NCBI RefSeq assembly: GCF_021347895.1
Contig: NC_067116.1
Location: forward strand, 33,491,639-33,555,638
DNA from: Acanthochromis polyacanthus
Lineage: Eukaryota > Chordata > Actinopteri > Pomacentridae
Length of the DNA stretch: 64,000 nucleotides
Direction: 5' to 3'
Under the pieces are notes generated by a model. That model did no database searches, had not been told where the DNA came from, and was given only the letters and a program-made list of their open reading frames with translations. The position numbers were made by a program, and so were the translations under genes. Of the stretch, positions 15,201 to 26,895 are shown one piece after another (the stretch's first letter is position 1; every line of letters starts with the position of its first letter).

Positions 15201-18200
15201 ATTCACATGAATTCCAGGACCCAAGGTTTCCCAGCTGAACACTGTATTGTAACAAGATGATCAGTGTTATTCACTTCACCTGTCAGTGTTCCTAATGTTG
15301 TGGCTGATCGGTGTACAATTTAACAGTGGGAGCCAAGAGACTTATCATTCCCAAGAGGCTCCCACCACTATGCTGTGAAAGAGATTAAGTAACCTCATAC
15401 AACCTCAGCTTGGAGCTACTAACTGCCTTCCAATACGTTAACACTAGCGATAAATTAAACTCTGATATTTACTGTAGGTTTTGAGACTTTGTGTGGTGTT
15501 GATTTTTGTAATGTGACCTTTCATAGTAGAGCCTATGTTGAGTAAAAGAATTATGCCTGCAACTAACAAATGTTAGAGCAATTACTTTAACAGTTTTTTC
15601 AGTGACTAGATAAACAGTTTTCAAAAAAATACAAAAATGAAGTCCACAAAAATGACATTAGCGAACCTGTCAGAACTGAACTGTAATCTTGCTGTAATTT
15701 GCTGTACGATGATGTCTTTTTGCCCTGTCTCCTTTTTGTGGTAGTATTTCAGATTTTTTGAGGTGTAACTTAAACTTAATCGTCATCATTGGTAATCAAG
15801 CCAAGTGACCAATCAACAATTTTTTAATGTCTTTTTAAAAATGAAGACCCGAAAGCATACTTTGAGTGCTGCCAGTTATTTCTGAAACACCAGCTATACA
15901 GCACTTTGCTGTCATTAAAGCTATAGCGAAGTGCTGCTGATTCCTCCCAGTCTAACAGCAAATTACTGTTGTCTCGAACAGCCTTTTAGAACCTTTACAA
16001 GTAATCAGCTATTGTGATGATGGAAAAGAATAAGAACACTGATAATAATTTCATCAATATCTTCATTTTGAGTGAGTTATTTCCTAAACAATTAGCAATG
16101 TTGACAACAACATGAGCAAACACATACAGATCTGCAATGATATCTGTTTTTTGACAAGTTGGAACTTTACTTTATCAACTAACAGAATGAATAACTGATT
16201 AAAATAACACAAACTGAAAGAACACATTGTTTAGAATTGATTAAAAAAAACATTAATCAAAGAGTTGCAGTTGCAGTTTTATAGCTAATGCTCATCATCA
16301 ACTTCACTCTCAATTTTCTGATAAATTTAGAATATTGTGAAATATATAAATAAATATGAACTCTGTCTCACTATTATCGAAGTTATATGGCAACCGAGCT
16401 ATCAAACCTAGCACAACATAGCTACAAAGACAACTGCTTAATGGTTATATATCAAAAAAATGTACCATAAAGCTACTACTTTCCTGATGAAGCACATTCT
16501 AAGTTGATTTTATAGTGTAACAGTGACAACAGACACACCACACTGTTTACCAAAATTAACAGCAGGTAGGCCAGCTTCTAAAGACAAGAATCAAAGGCTG
16601 TAAAATACTTCAAAAAGCTGCTGTACAAGCCAGTGGCATGGTGTAAAAACAAACTGCATTGTGTTGGTTTGAGGGCAGACACCTGGAATAACACGAAGAG
16701 ACGTATCGTGAACAGTGCTGTGAACTCAGCAACTGTTAGTGTTGCTGTATCTCCGGAGAACTCACACTGACACGAGGGCCGACTCCAGACAGAAGATATT
16801 AAACTGACAGAACCACAGCTACAGCAGGAGGTTCTTCAGTGGGAGAAATAGCGTGGTTAAGGTCAGCGCTGTCCTCACACTGACGCACAAAGTCAGATAT
16901 GAGAGGTGCAAGACAGCACGGCTCAGTGTGCAAAGAAAAACAGCGAGAACTTGCTTGGCACTTGGCACATTAACACACGAAAGCCAAGCTCTGCAGCTGA
17001 TTATCAGCTCTCCACTCAACCTGAGAGAAGGGGGACTGTATGACTCAACTGTACAAGTATGTGTAGGTTTACAGACCATTACGTCTCATATGGCCTTTAT
17101 CCTGAGCACAGAAAACCAGAGCCTCAGATAGCACTTATCATTCTGTGGCCTCTTTCATTTTTCTATAATGCATGGTTGAGGCAGGGTGGACTGAGGAGTT
17201 TTATGGTGGCTGGCAAGATTCCTGAGCTGTTCCCGATATGGTAGTGTACTTTGTTGAGACCCTGATACATTTACTGTGAGTTACAATGTTTAAAATGGAA
17301 ACAAAACAACCCAGTTTGACTGCAACTGGAGGACTATTCTCAATGGACAAAGCAGCTTGAATACTTATAACTGCGAAATTGAGAGAATAACTAGTGCTAG
17401 TAATTTGAGCCTAACTGCTTATCTTCAACAGGGATAACTTAGTGGTTGGGGGATATGCAGGATATGAGTGTACGGAAATGGATTTCTAGGGCAGAAACCT
17501 ATACCAATCATTAATTTGAAAGCCATGGTTAAAAATTCTCCAAACACAAAACTGTGTAACCAGTCAGATATTGCTGTGGCCAGGACATTGCTTGAGACAA
17601 CAGAATAGTAGAGAGAGGAGGCTGCATCAGAGGCCAAGCAGTGCATTTTAAAACAATCAACAATCAGTAAAGAAAACAACAATGAAGCCAAAGTGAAAAA
17701 TGCTAAACATCAGATCTGATAGTGTGGCCCATCAGATTCTTCTTGTCATAGTTTCTGAACAATAAAAGAACAATAAACATATCACCAGCACTTTTGCAGC
17801 ACTGAGGGAATGCAATAAAGTGTTAGGTTTAGGTTAGGTGGGGTTCTAGTGGCTCAAAAGGCTTGGAAAAAGAAAAAAGTGGAATTTTATGTGTTTTTTA
17901 TTTAGAAGCTTTTCACTTTAGGTAGTATTTTATAGTGTTTGTGGAGAGATGAGGCTGCTGTGCTTGTATTTTTTGGGTGGCTTAAGGAAGCTTTTTTACA
18001 TGAGGTGGTGAGCATGTACAGTAGGTAGTGCAGACAGGAATGTAAAGACTGCACTGAAAGAATGAGAGGAAGCAAACTCATGCAGGAAAAGAGGAAAGAC
18101 AATATGAGCTATTATCATTATTGCAAACAAGTCTTTCTGCACATTTTTATGAGCCCAAAAAGTCACTGAGGCAACTGTTTTCTATAAACAGCTTTATATA

Positions 18201-21200
18201 CGGTACGTACAAAAGAAACCTAAAAGTCTTTACTTTAACACAACCTAATGGAAAACATGGCTCAACAAGAAAAAAAATGTTTAAAGAATGTAAATAACAC
18301 CAAGAAGCAGCATAAAAAACCCAATAGAGCAAATAAAGTTAATGTTCATACAACACCAAGGCAGGAGATTCACACCATAGAAGCTCCATCAGCATCAGTC
18401 ATACCACGTCCTTTGTTTACCATCTTCCTCCAGGCTACAATCAGTCCACATGCAGCCATCCTGGATTCCTGTGTATCCTCAAAAATAGCCTTACGTCCCT
18501 CTGTGGGTCATGAAGGGAAGGATGTGGTGGTGAAGAGGGCAAGGAATGTGTCTTTTCTGCTGACAGATGTCCTGTGCAGCGAGCTGACAGGGCACTGAAC
18601 CCAGACTTCATGTATGGTTTTAGGCACTGCCTTCACACATCATTGACAATGTTCATTGTAGTTTGACATGGCACCAGAAACCACATAAACAAACTCAAAC
18701 AAAGCTGACCTTTTCTCAACTTCCATTTTTTTGAGTTCAGTGAGATCTGTCTTTGTAGTTGGAGACAGAAAGAAGTTATAAACATCTGTAATTTCTGTAA
18801 AGCTCTCATTACATTTGGATATGACAAGCATTTTCCATGCTAACCTGAACATCTGTGAAAGAATTACTGACATAACTATGGTATCTACAGAGTCACCATC
18901 GCTTCACAAGAAGCAGGACTAAATCACTAAACATCTTTGTCATGAAGTACAAAAAATAACCCACAAAAGGAAGATTTCAGAGAATGTCAATCCTCAAAAC
19001 AGACGATAAAGACCTTATAAAGACTGTTTACGTTTGGTATATCACTAAAAAATGTATTATGAAACGCAAAGTAAAATGTTTAGATTTTTTTTCTCCCTGG
19101 CAGCTGTGGGCTAAGTTACCAACTATAAAAAAAACTTGGCACACATTTTTAGGGCATAATGGCAACAGATGTCAGCAAGATGGAATGATAATAGTGGTAG
19201 ATAGTCATTTCAGCCCGTTTCAGTGCTCCTTCAGTGTGTCTCTTTACAACTTTTTCTTTCTATTAACAACTTCCAAATTTCTTAAGAAATATCAGGAAAC
19301 TAAGCTGCTTTGTAAATTCTGGCATCCAGGGAATATGAATTTGCTGGATAAAGATATAGCTAGCTAGCAAACCATTGGCTGCAGTAGGTGTATATTGCAA
19401 GAGAACAACTGACAGTAATGTACTTTAGGTTATAGTGTTAGAGGGAGGGGTCACGCTAAGTATGGTTCAAATGTGTCATTGGCATGAACTTCTGGCCTGC
19501 CCAAAAAATCCTAAATGCAAAAATAATGAAAAACAGCAGAAAGGTCTAACTCTACAATTCAGCACCACACTGTTCAGTGTTTTCAGCAGTTATTTTCTGA
19601 CATGTATAATGTGTTTAGAAACAAATCTCTGAATTTCCTTCACATGGATTTTAATTTTGTGACTCAGGTGTCCAAAATGCACACAAAAAAAAAACAAAAC
19701 TAAAAAGTCCTCAACTTTTGAAGTAAATATCTTGCCAATTAACTGTTAAATGCTCCATGATGTTCACCATGTCACTAACTTTGTTTTCCTGCAGGACAGT
19801 CAATTAAAAGTGGCATTTTACAGCTTTTTGATTGGAATCAGGTGCTAGTTACACTGTAAACGACACAACACTGACAGTTGGGAAAGTTAATCTGAACTAG
19901 AGATAGACCAGTTAACTGTTGGCTGATGACTAGGACAATAAAACTACATTTCGAGAAAATCAGCATCAGTTAATTTATATCAACAGTCAACAGGTATTTC
20001 ACAGGGTCAGTAACTGTAAAGATGCATAAGACCAAAGCAATGAACTGAGAAAATCTAAACCAGAACTGCTGTCGTCTGTGGGCTCAGCTCTTCCAGGGTC
20101 TCCTTTTTGATCACAGGAAAGTGATGCCTTTGGCAGCTTTAAAGGTAGGACATACAAAAACTAATCAGTGACCTTTTCTATCCATGTTACCACACAATTG
20201 ACTCTGTATTGAACCCTCGGTACAATTTTGGTGCTGATTAATGTGTGTCAATGCAACCAAGCCACAAAAATTGTCAAGTACCAAATGCTGGAACTGAACC
20301 CTTAATCAAATTTTTACTCATTCTTTCCTTAGACAGCTTCTGAACGTTGTGCTTATGTAAGACCGAACAGCTCCATCAAAGAGCACACATTGCTCTGTTC
20401 CTTCTTCTCTGGCCAATCAATAATCCTTCCAGCATTCCATATTCAAACCTTCAAAATCCCAACTTCCACAAACAGAAAACTATCTTGCCTCTTACCACAC
20501 ACAAGACTTATTCCTATTCTCAATGAATCATTTTTGTTCTAGAAGTTGAGCAGTCCCGGGGCAGTCAAATCTTGCCCACAATTCTGTCACACAAAGAATT
20601 TAATAATTGGTAAAAGCTGTTTACCTGCAGGTGATTTATCACAGTGCGTAAGAACAGAGATATTTTTGGAGTGAGTTTGGCACAGCTTCTTTAAGAGCAA
20701 ATAATATTTTCATCCATATAAAATTTGATCCTGGCAGAGGAAACACATGTATGTGCAGCATACCCAGCTGTCTTGTGTAAAACAGGATTATTTAAGTTTA
20801 TTGAGACTAAGGACTTTAAGTCCATGAAGACCTTGAGCATAACCTGAGCTATGAGAGGAATGTCAAGAATTTTAATTAGATCCAGGATATTTTTTAGCCA
20901 ATAATCTAAACCTGTCATCAAACTGTGGGCCCTTTTTATTATCTTTCATTGAAACGACCAGAGAGAACGCATAGAAGTGAGAAAACAGCCAAGAACATTA
21001 TTGATTTAGGCAGACAAATGGACAGTGCATGTTCCTCTGGTTAATACATAAAATACAGACATTCTTATTAAGACCAAACTGTGCTCACTGCATACTAATC
21101 TAAAATTTTACAAGAAAAACATGGACACATTTGAAATCCATTCCAAGCAGATGATTTTAAAGAGACGTGTTGCTGTAAAAACAGTAAGGCAGTCATCTGT

Positions 21201-24200
21201 TTCAACTGGTCATTAAACAGTAAGATGGAGAAACTATATTTAGTAGCTTGACTTTTATATTTAATAATATCTCTCAGAAGAAGAGCATAAAGACAGAGCT
21301 TTATTGCAAAATATATAATCTAACAACTACTATTAACAGATGCTAGCTCCAGCGTTCTTATCAGTGCAGGACAGAAATGCGAAAACAGCACTCGAAAAAT
21401 ATGACATAGTACACATAAAGGTGTAAGAACAGTTCACAACACCTGTATTTTAAAAAAAATGGGCAGATAAAGAGCAAAGTGCACAAAGCCTACACTGTGG
21501 GTACCACTGTGTCTGCTGTAAGTCCACATATTTATGTCATTACACAGACAAATGGTGGACATAAGAGGCCTTAAACACTTTATTTCTATCAAGCAGAAAG
21601 AAACGTGTAGATATACTGTAAGAGGAATTGCAGGTTTACTTCCATCTTTATCTGGTTAATGCGAATAATTCAAGAACACACCTTTATAAATCAGTAGCTA
21701 TAATCTCAGAGCTGCTCCAAAAGCCCACAGCCCTGACTTAATTTATCCCATCATGCCATTCCAACAGGCTTCAGGCTGTCACGGATAATTCACTACATCT
21801 AGAAAATCAAACAAAGCTCCAACATTCCTCCTCTGTTCCTGGTACCACAAGCTACCCTCCGAACTGAAATTTAACCCGGCACTGAAGTACGAGAAAGCAA
21901 AAGTCCAGGTGAGATCTAATAACACACACCGCAGACTAAGTGACAGCAAACTAAACTCTGCGGCATTTCAAAAGACAGCTTGACAAACACGTGTTGAGTG
22001 TAGTCCACAACTAAATGACTTCATGAGATTACTGAAACTATTCTATAAATGCAAGCAAGGAAGACTGGAAAAAACATTCAATATTATTTCAATGGAATGT
22101 AATCATACAGAAGAAAGGTTGAGCGTAAAAAGTTGCCAAAGGTTTTCAAAGCGTTGACATCTCACCATCTGATGCAAGTAGCTCCACTTTAGTTGGTCCT
22201 CGGAGTGCAGATGTTGGTATTCAGTGATAAAACATTAACAATTAAAATGCTGTCAATGTCAAACCAAAGAACTGCAAACCTGGGCAATGGTTCACCCCTC
22301 ACAGTTCAGCAATGTGACCTTGCCATTTAATCTTAGAGCTTAAAGACTTAAAATGGTCCGAATTCTAGTCATTTTAATCACATGCTTGCAAAACTGACGG
22401 TAATGAGGTGACGATAGTTAAAACTGTACCGCTCTGAGCGCAATGGTGGAGTTCTGCCCATTGGTGAAGAACTTTGGACCCCTTTATGGTCAATACAGAA
22501 ATGACAAACAAAAAAAAAAATCAAGAAGGGACGCAGCTGCGGGACAAACAGGTGCTGGCATTTTAACGTACCAAATTAACTGGCAAGGTCTTTTGTAGTA
22601 AATCATTACACAGTCAACAGAGGAGTGAGGTTACAGTGTGATTTCAGAGCTGATTGGGTTGCTCTACCGTTAGGTAATCTCCTCCTCATGGGCACTGCAT
22701 GGGTCAAAACACCTATTTAACAAAATACATGGTATGGAGGAATTATGAGCTATATTGCATGCTTTGGAGGGGTTTTGGAGATATAACTTACTTCATAACA
22801 GATTCCATCAAATGTGCCTAATGGTTTGGGAACATGCTTTGACCGACAGATTACATTTGAAAAGACACAGTTCAGACTATCTCGGTAGAGTAGCTAAATG
22901 TCCAAATGCAGGCATTAAACAGTCTATATCAGGGCTGAACAATGGATCAAAATATTACTGAAATCACAAAACTGTGTGATTGCAATATCCAAATTAAAGG
23001 AGCTGCAATTTTTTGGATATATGAAAATGTGTCATTGTAAATGACACATTTTGGCAGTACAAACGTGTCCCGACCTACAAATCATATTCTCCATCCTTAA
23101 AGGGGAACTTCGTTTTTTTCAACCTGGGGTCTGTTTTCATATGTCATTTCATACATGTGAGTGATGGAGAAATTAATTTTCGACATAGCTCCAGTATTTA
23201 GCCAGGCAGGCAGCTTCGCAGCTCAGCTAGCGAAAAGTATGGGGCAACTTGCCCCCCCGTCAAAGTCCACCCTAACGTGCTTTTTCCCCCCACAGTGACC
23301 GGCTCGGATAGTCTCAACGAGTGTCCCACAACATACTAGAGATGAGAAGTGAACGAAAACCTCCACATTACTTGGCGATCGCTATTTGTTGTGGTCTGTA
23401 TCCAAATCTCGGGACGCTAGAAAGCAAATCTCGTTCTGAAATCGCGTGATAGCTCGCGCCAAAACACCGGTGGGGGAAACAGCTGTTTGCCTCAGGTGAA
23501 GAGAGACGAGTGGAGTGATTTTGTGTCGGATTACCAAAGTTTTTACGTCGAAGTGCATCAACTGGAGTTTCAGGGTCCATTTGTAAAACATTTAGCCACA
23601 ACTTTAGCGTTTCCTTCACCAAGTACGGTAGTCTGTGAAAGCTACGCGAAGTGTAGCGCACCATTCTGTTGCCACAACTCGGAAATGCGCACTGACGACC
23701 CATTAGTTTTACCAGGTTTAGAAAAAAACTAACTGTTCTGTAATCCGACACAAAATCGCTCCACTCGTCTCTCTTCACCTGAGGCAAACAGCTGTTTCCC
23801 CCACCGGTGTTTTGGTGCGAGCTATCACGCTATTTCAGAACGAGATTTGCTTTCTAGCGTCCCGAGATTTGGATACAGACCACAACAAATAGCGATCGCC
23901 AAGTAATGTGGAGGTTTTCGTTCACTTCTCATCTCTAGTATGTTGTGGGACACTCGTTGAGACTATCCGAGCCGGTCAGTGTGGGGGAAAAAAGCACGTT
24001 AGGGTGGACTTTGACGGGGGGGTAATTGCTCCATACTTTTCGCTAGCTGAGCTGCTAAGCTGCCTGCCTGGCTAAATACTGGAGCTATGTTGAAAATTCA
24101 TTTCTCCATCACTCACATGTATGAAATGACATATGAAAACAGACCCCAGGTTGAAAAAAACTGAAGTTCCCCTTTAAGGGGCTATGTTTGTTTGGTACAG

Positions 24201-26891
24201 GCTACAGCGAAAAAATAAAAATTTTAAAATAAAATAAACATATTTTTTATATGTTTCCCATTGGAAAACAAATGATAAAGATAATTCCCAGTAAAATCAT
24301 ATTAAAAATATCTGTAAAATAATTGCATATTATTAATATGATCTTCGCATAGTATTTATCTTCAGTCTACAGTCACATTAACAACTGCCTGAGACTGACT
24401 TTGGCACAGTTCAGCCAAATGCTAACATAAGCCTGCAAACATGCTCAATATCGACTGCCCAGCCAAAAAAAAAGTCGCACACGCTCATATTTTGTTGGAC
24501 CACCTTTAGCTTTGACTATGGCACTCATTTGCTGTGGCATCATTTCCATAAACTTCTACAGTCTCACAGCATTTACTTCTGTCCAGAGACGTGCTAATTT
24601 TTCTCCAAGATCTTATACTGATGATGGGAGAGTCGGAACACTATGCAAAGTATTCTCCAGCGCATCCCAAAGATTCTCAGTGGGGCTGAGGTCTAGAATC
24701 TGTGGAGGCTGATCCATGTGTGAAAATAATGTCTCACGCTCCTTGAACCACTCATTCACAATGTGAACCCTGTGAATCCTGGAATCGTCATCTTGGAACA
24801 TTCCCATGCTATCAGGGAAGAAAAACTCCATTGATGGAAAGACCTGGTCATTCAGTATATTCAGGTAGTCAGCTGACCTCATTCTTTAGGAACGTTGCTG
24901 AACCTGACCAACCCCAGATCATAACCCTAACCCCCACAGGCTTGTAGGCACTAGCCATGATGAGTGCATCACTTCATCCACCTCTCTTCTTACCCTGATG
25001 CCCCCATCACTTTGGAACAGGGTAAATCTGGACTCACCAGACCACACTTGTTTCATGAAGATGATGGTTCTCCACTATCCTTCAGGTTTTAATAATTCGT
25101 TGGACGGTTCTTAGTCTGATTTTAGTAGTTTCAGAAATCTCCCTAGTTGTTTTCTTTGCTTGATGCAGGCCAAAAATGTGATTCTTTTGAGACACATTAA
25201 CATCCTTTCCATGACCACAGGATATGTCTTCCGATATGGTTGTTTAAGAAGTGAGAAGCTCCTCACTGCATCAGGTATAAGGTTAAATAAGTTATTGCAG
25301 CTGAAACATATTCATCACTGCAGTAATTATCCACAAGAAAGCTCTTACCCATTTGCTTAGTTAAATACAGATGACCACTTTTTTTGGCCAGGCAGTGTAA
25401 TAATGCTAACATTAACAGGGGTGAAAAATGATCAGCATGGTCACTGGCATCAGCAGATAAAAGCTTTAACATGAAAATAACCGCAAAATGCAGATAATGT
25501 CTGTCTGGTTTAAAGTTTACTGTTTTATTGGAAAATATTACGCCAAAATAAAAGTGCTGTGTTTTTCCATCTAAAATGAATTAGTACTAGTATTGGCAAA
25601 AAAATGATAATGTGCATCCCTATCAATCAGCCTAAAACACAAAATATAACCAAAGCTAATGGGAATGTCATTAATTTGGCAAGTTATTTAATTCTAAATC
25701 AAAGTAATGGACTATTAAATTTTTTGAGATGATGATGGCACTACATCTCAAGTTCTCTGAAGTCATTATTTGGGAACCATGAAAGTCTACATACATTTTG
25801 TGTTAATCCATCTTGCTGATGTTGGGATATTTTTCTGGAAACTGCAGAATATCTGTAAAAAATGTCATCGCTATATTTGACTGTAACACCATGACATTCT
25901 ATGGCAAGTTGCACAGTAGTTGCTACGACAGTTAATCTGAACGACCAACCAGAAGGCTTTCAATGTATTCCACTAGCACGCCTAAGAACAATCAGTTAAT
26001 TTTAATGTGTGCTCACAATAATACAATTAGTATAACATCATCTCCTCTCTTTCTCAGTGTTTCATTTTATTCTCTTGTATCACACAAGAAAAATGCAAAG
26101 CATGCTTGCCAGTAAGCAGTAATGTTTCAGGTGTCAGAACAGTCAGCATTTTGTGCTTCATTAGATGACGGCAACTGGTAAAATTATAGTCTTAGCTGGT
26201 CTGGGCAACTACTGCCAAAACACAGACAGTAATGTTGAGCTTTGCCAGGCACCATCACCTGCGGCATCGTGTTAAAAGTCTTGTGAACTTGAAATATTTG
26301 AAAATGTAATTTGTTTGGCATCCTATAGTGTGGAATGATGTGAGGATCTTTACATGAGGAGAGACATTTGAGAAGCTAATGAGCTGCTGATGTTGATGTA
26401 ATTGAAGACTGACAGTAAAATACACACCTCTGACTCATATTCCTGTAGCTTTAGGTCATTAAATAGGCTGCAGCTTTTAAACAATGAAAATGACTGTCTG
26501 GAATGAAAATGTCACTTTATTGGATGGACATTTTGGATGTGGACAGAGAGACTTATCAACAATGTACTCTATTTTTAAATGACAACTGACAGCTAAAGCC
26601 CGTCTCTCCAATGAGACAACTTGCACTCAACATCTCAGTTCTTTGCTGTATTTGATTTTAATAAGAGTCATTTCAATTTTTTACCTTAGTTATGAGCAGT
26701 GGCTCCCGGTGTTCCAGTCCCCCTCTGAGCGTGAAACCCCATGGGGCACCTCCTGAAAGAAATACATCCACCAGCTTCCAGCCCTCACCATCTCTGGTCC
26801 TCTGATCAAGTTCTCCTGATTTCTGCATCGCATGCCAAAAGCTTTCCGCTTCCATAGAGCGAGGATCATTTTTATATCCTTCGGCCTCCAT
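1..26891 (-). CDS. shroom2: Shroom family member 2, N-terminal part (partial gene)
   Basis: Shroom2 is an actin-binding PDZ protein that recruits Rho kinase to apical junctions and controls cell shape (family knowledge). I joined four exons: 26891-26685, 14356-14208, 841-719 and 263-1 (continues past the left edge), about 247 residues. All junctions are GT-AG and keep frame. Residues 40-119 form the PDZ domain with the carboxylate-binding stretch APWGFTL (49-55), then [17 protein letters not shown] and [15 protein letters not shown]. Exon 3 carries [10 protein letters not shown] and exon 4 carries [11 protein letters not shown] and [13 protein letters not shown], conserved N-terminal Shroom motifs. 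The match is closer to SHROOM2 than to SHROOM3 or SHROOM4 as I remember them ([24 protein letters not shown]). The ASD1 and ASD2 regions lie outside the window. The a/b teleost paralogue cannot be assigned. The first ATG with a good context follows a 4-nt leader in its exon. Confidence 0.93.
719..841 (-). CDS. shroom2: shroom2 coding exon 3 (RPHSWH motif)
   Basis: This 123-nt exon lies between the acceptor CTCTGCAG and the donor GCAAG|GTAACT. It encodes [17 protein letters not shown] followed by a Ser/Thr/Gln-rich stretch. The first R codon is completed across the intron (AG + G). Exon length and phase fit the next exon exactly. Confidence 0.93.
4348..4355 (+). promoter_or_regulatory. Octamer (POU/OCT) motif ATGCAAAT
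   Basis: A perfect octamer ATGCAAAT lies directly after an ATTGG (inverted CCAAT) at about 4342-4346. It sits in an island of higher GC inside the shroom2 intron. A single motif can occur by chance, so enhancer function is only a possibility. Confidence 0.3.
5650..5990 (+). repeat. Diverged copy of the 'gctgcaac' MITE family
   Basis: It shares the order of landmarks with the copy near 27.6 kb (ttagttattttct, then aactgattagttgcttgg, then attgttgcagctttg at the end) but is heavily mutated. Confidence 0.45.
7500..8740 (+). mobile_element. Degenerate Tc1-like transposon remnant
   Basis: Plus-strand fragments read like a Tc1-family DDE transposase with many stops and frameshifts: FGQMR-like sequence near 8270, then [11 protein letters not shown] near 8380-8410, then FQHDNDPN near 8528-8560. 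In intact Tc1 elements the second catalytic D lies in the FQHDND motif. The upstream 700 bp resembles the non-coding and N-terminal part of the same teleost family. Ends are approximate, and the element cannot be active. Confidence 0.75.
14114..14127 (+). promoter_or_regulatory. RFX X-box-like palindrome
   Basis: GTTACCATGGTGAC is a near-perfect inverted repeat matching the RFX X-box consensus (GTTRCC ATGG YAAC) with one change. It lies about 80 bp into the intron past shroom2 coding exon 2, in a locally GC-richer stretch. Function is unproven. Confidence 0.4.
14208..14356 (-). CDS. shroom2: shroom2 coding exon 2 (PDZ second half)
   Basis: This 149-nt exon begins [10 protein letters not shown] after a CAG acceptor and ends KTLSLVVK plus two bases at AAAAG|GTAGGT (phase 2). 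It completes the PDZ domain. Compared with remembered human SHROOM2, the loop between AAAV and GDE is one residue shorter (SLQV against DKLLA). Confidence 0.94.
14815..15316 (-). mobile_element. Decayed, deleted Tc1/mariner-like copy
   Basis: On the minus strand a broken frame reads [20 protein letters not shown], then NIVPDQ, then a corrupted catalytic segment. This matches the C-terminal half of a widespread teleost Tc1-like transposase. The end near 15296-15316 (gtggctgatcggtgta) looks like its terminal sequence. Large internal parts are missing and no open frame remains. Confidence 0.65.
23101..24173. mobile_element. TTAA-flanked long inverted-repeat transposon, Kolobok-like
   Basis: A TTAA lies at each end (23097-23100 and 24174-24177). 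The termini are exact inverses: AGGGGAACTTC and GAAGTTCCCCT. Arms 23101-23534 and 23740-24173 (434 bp each) are almost identical inverted copies with only a few differences by eye. The 205-bp spacer holds a minus-strand THAP-like fragment. TTAA duplication together with a THAP transposase is characteristic of the Kolobok superfamily (from memory); piggyBac shares TTAA but lacks THAP, and P elements make 8-bp duplications. The element is non-autonomous because the catalytic domain is absent. It sits in shroom2 intron 2. Confidence 0.8.
23533..23703 (-). pseudogene. THAP zinc-finger fragment of a transposase
   Basis: From ATG at 23703 the minus strand encodes [12 protein letters not shown], then [20 protein letters not shown]. 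The opening C-x4-C, the SFHRLP turn and the conserved W match the start of a THAP (C2CH) DNA-binding domain. The later C-x2-H pair is missing: the frame runs on into the inverted arm, so the domain is truncated by deletion or by loss of a following exon. It cannot fold as a normal THAP finger. Confidence 0.65.
24453..25397 (-). mobile_element. Tc1-like transposon, internally deleted
   Basis: Terminal inverted repeats ACTGCCCAGCCAAAAAAA (left) and TTTTTTTGGCCAGGCAGTG (right) bound the copy. The minus frame 24882-24613 reads [10 protein letters not shown], then [14 protein letters not shown], then [14 protein letters not shown], which is the second catalytic D and the E of a DD34E transposase. 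The N-terminal part is badly broken, and a large internal segment is missing around 25050. The copy is inactive. This family is very common in teleosts. Confidence 0.85.
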
Positions 26892-26895
26892 TGTA
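26685..26895 (-). CDS. shroom2: shroom2 first coding exon (PDZ first half)
   Basis: The acceptor ATAACAG lies at 26902-26896. Four UTR bases follow, then ATG at 26891-26889. The exon encodes 69 residues ending LLITK and closes in phase 0 at AAG|GTAAAA. Its start, [12 protein letters not shown], is poorly conserved, as expected for Shroom N termini. The PDZ core begins near residue 40. Confidence 0.92.

Larger units (their letters stand above)
14357..26684 (-). other. shroom2: shroom2 intron with several transposon remnants
   Basis: This 12.3-kb intron splits the PDZ coding sequence. It contains a decayed Tc1-like copy (about 14815-15316), a short MITE fragment near 15553-15640, a long inverted-repeat element (23101-24173) and another Tc1-like remnant (about 24453-25397). 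I see no host exon between these. Confidence 0.7.

Noticed and set aside
18248..18598. 116-codon ORF in a shroom2 intron
   Set aside because: No recognisable domain, no splice context and composition like surrounding DNA; probably chance.
23487..23732. ORF starting with the same peptide as a minus-strand ORF
   Set aside because: The shared peptide arises because the two inverted arms encode the same sequence; neither starts with ATG at that point.
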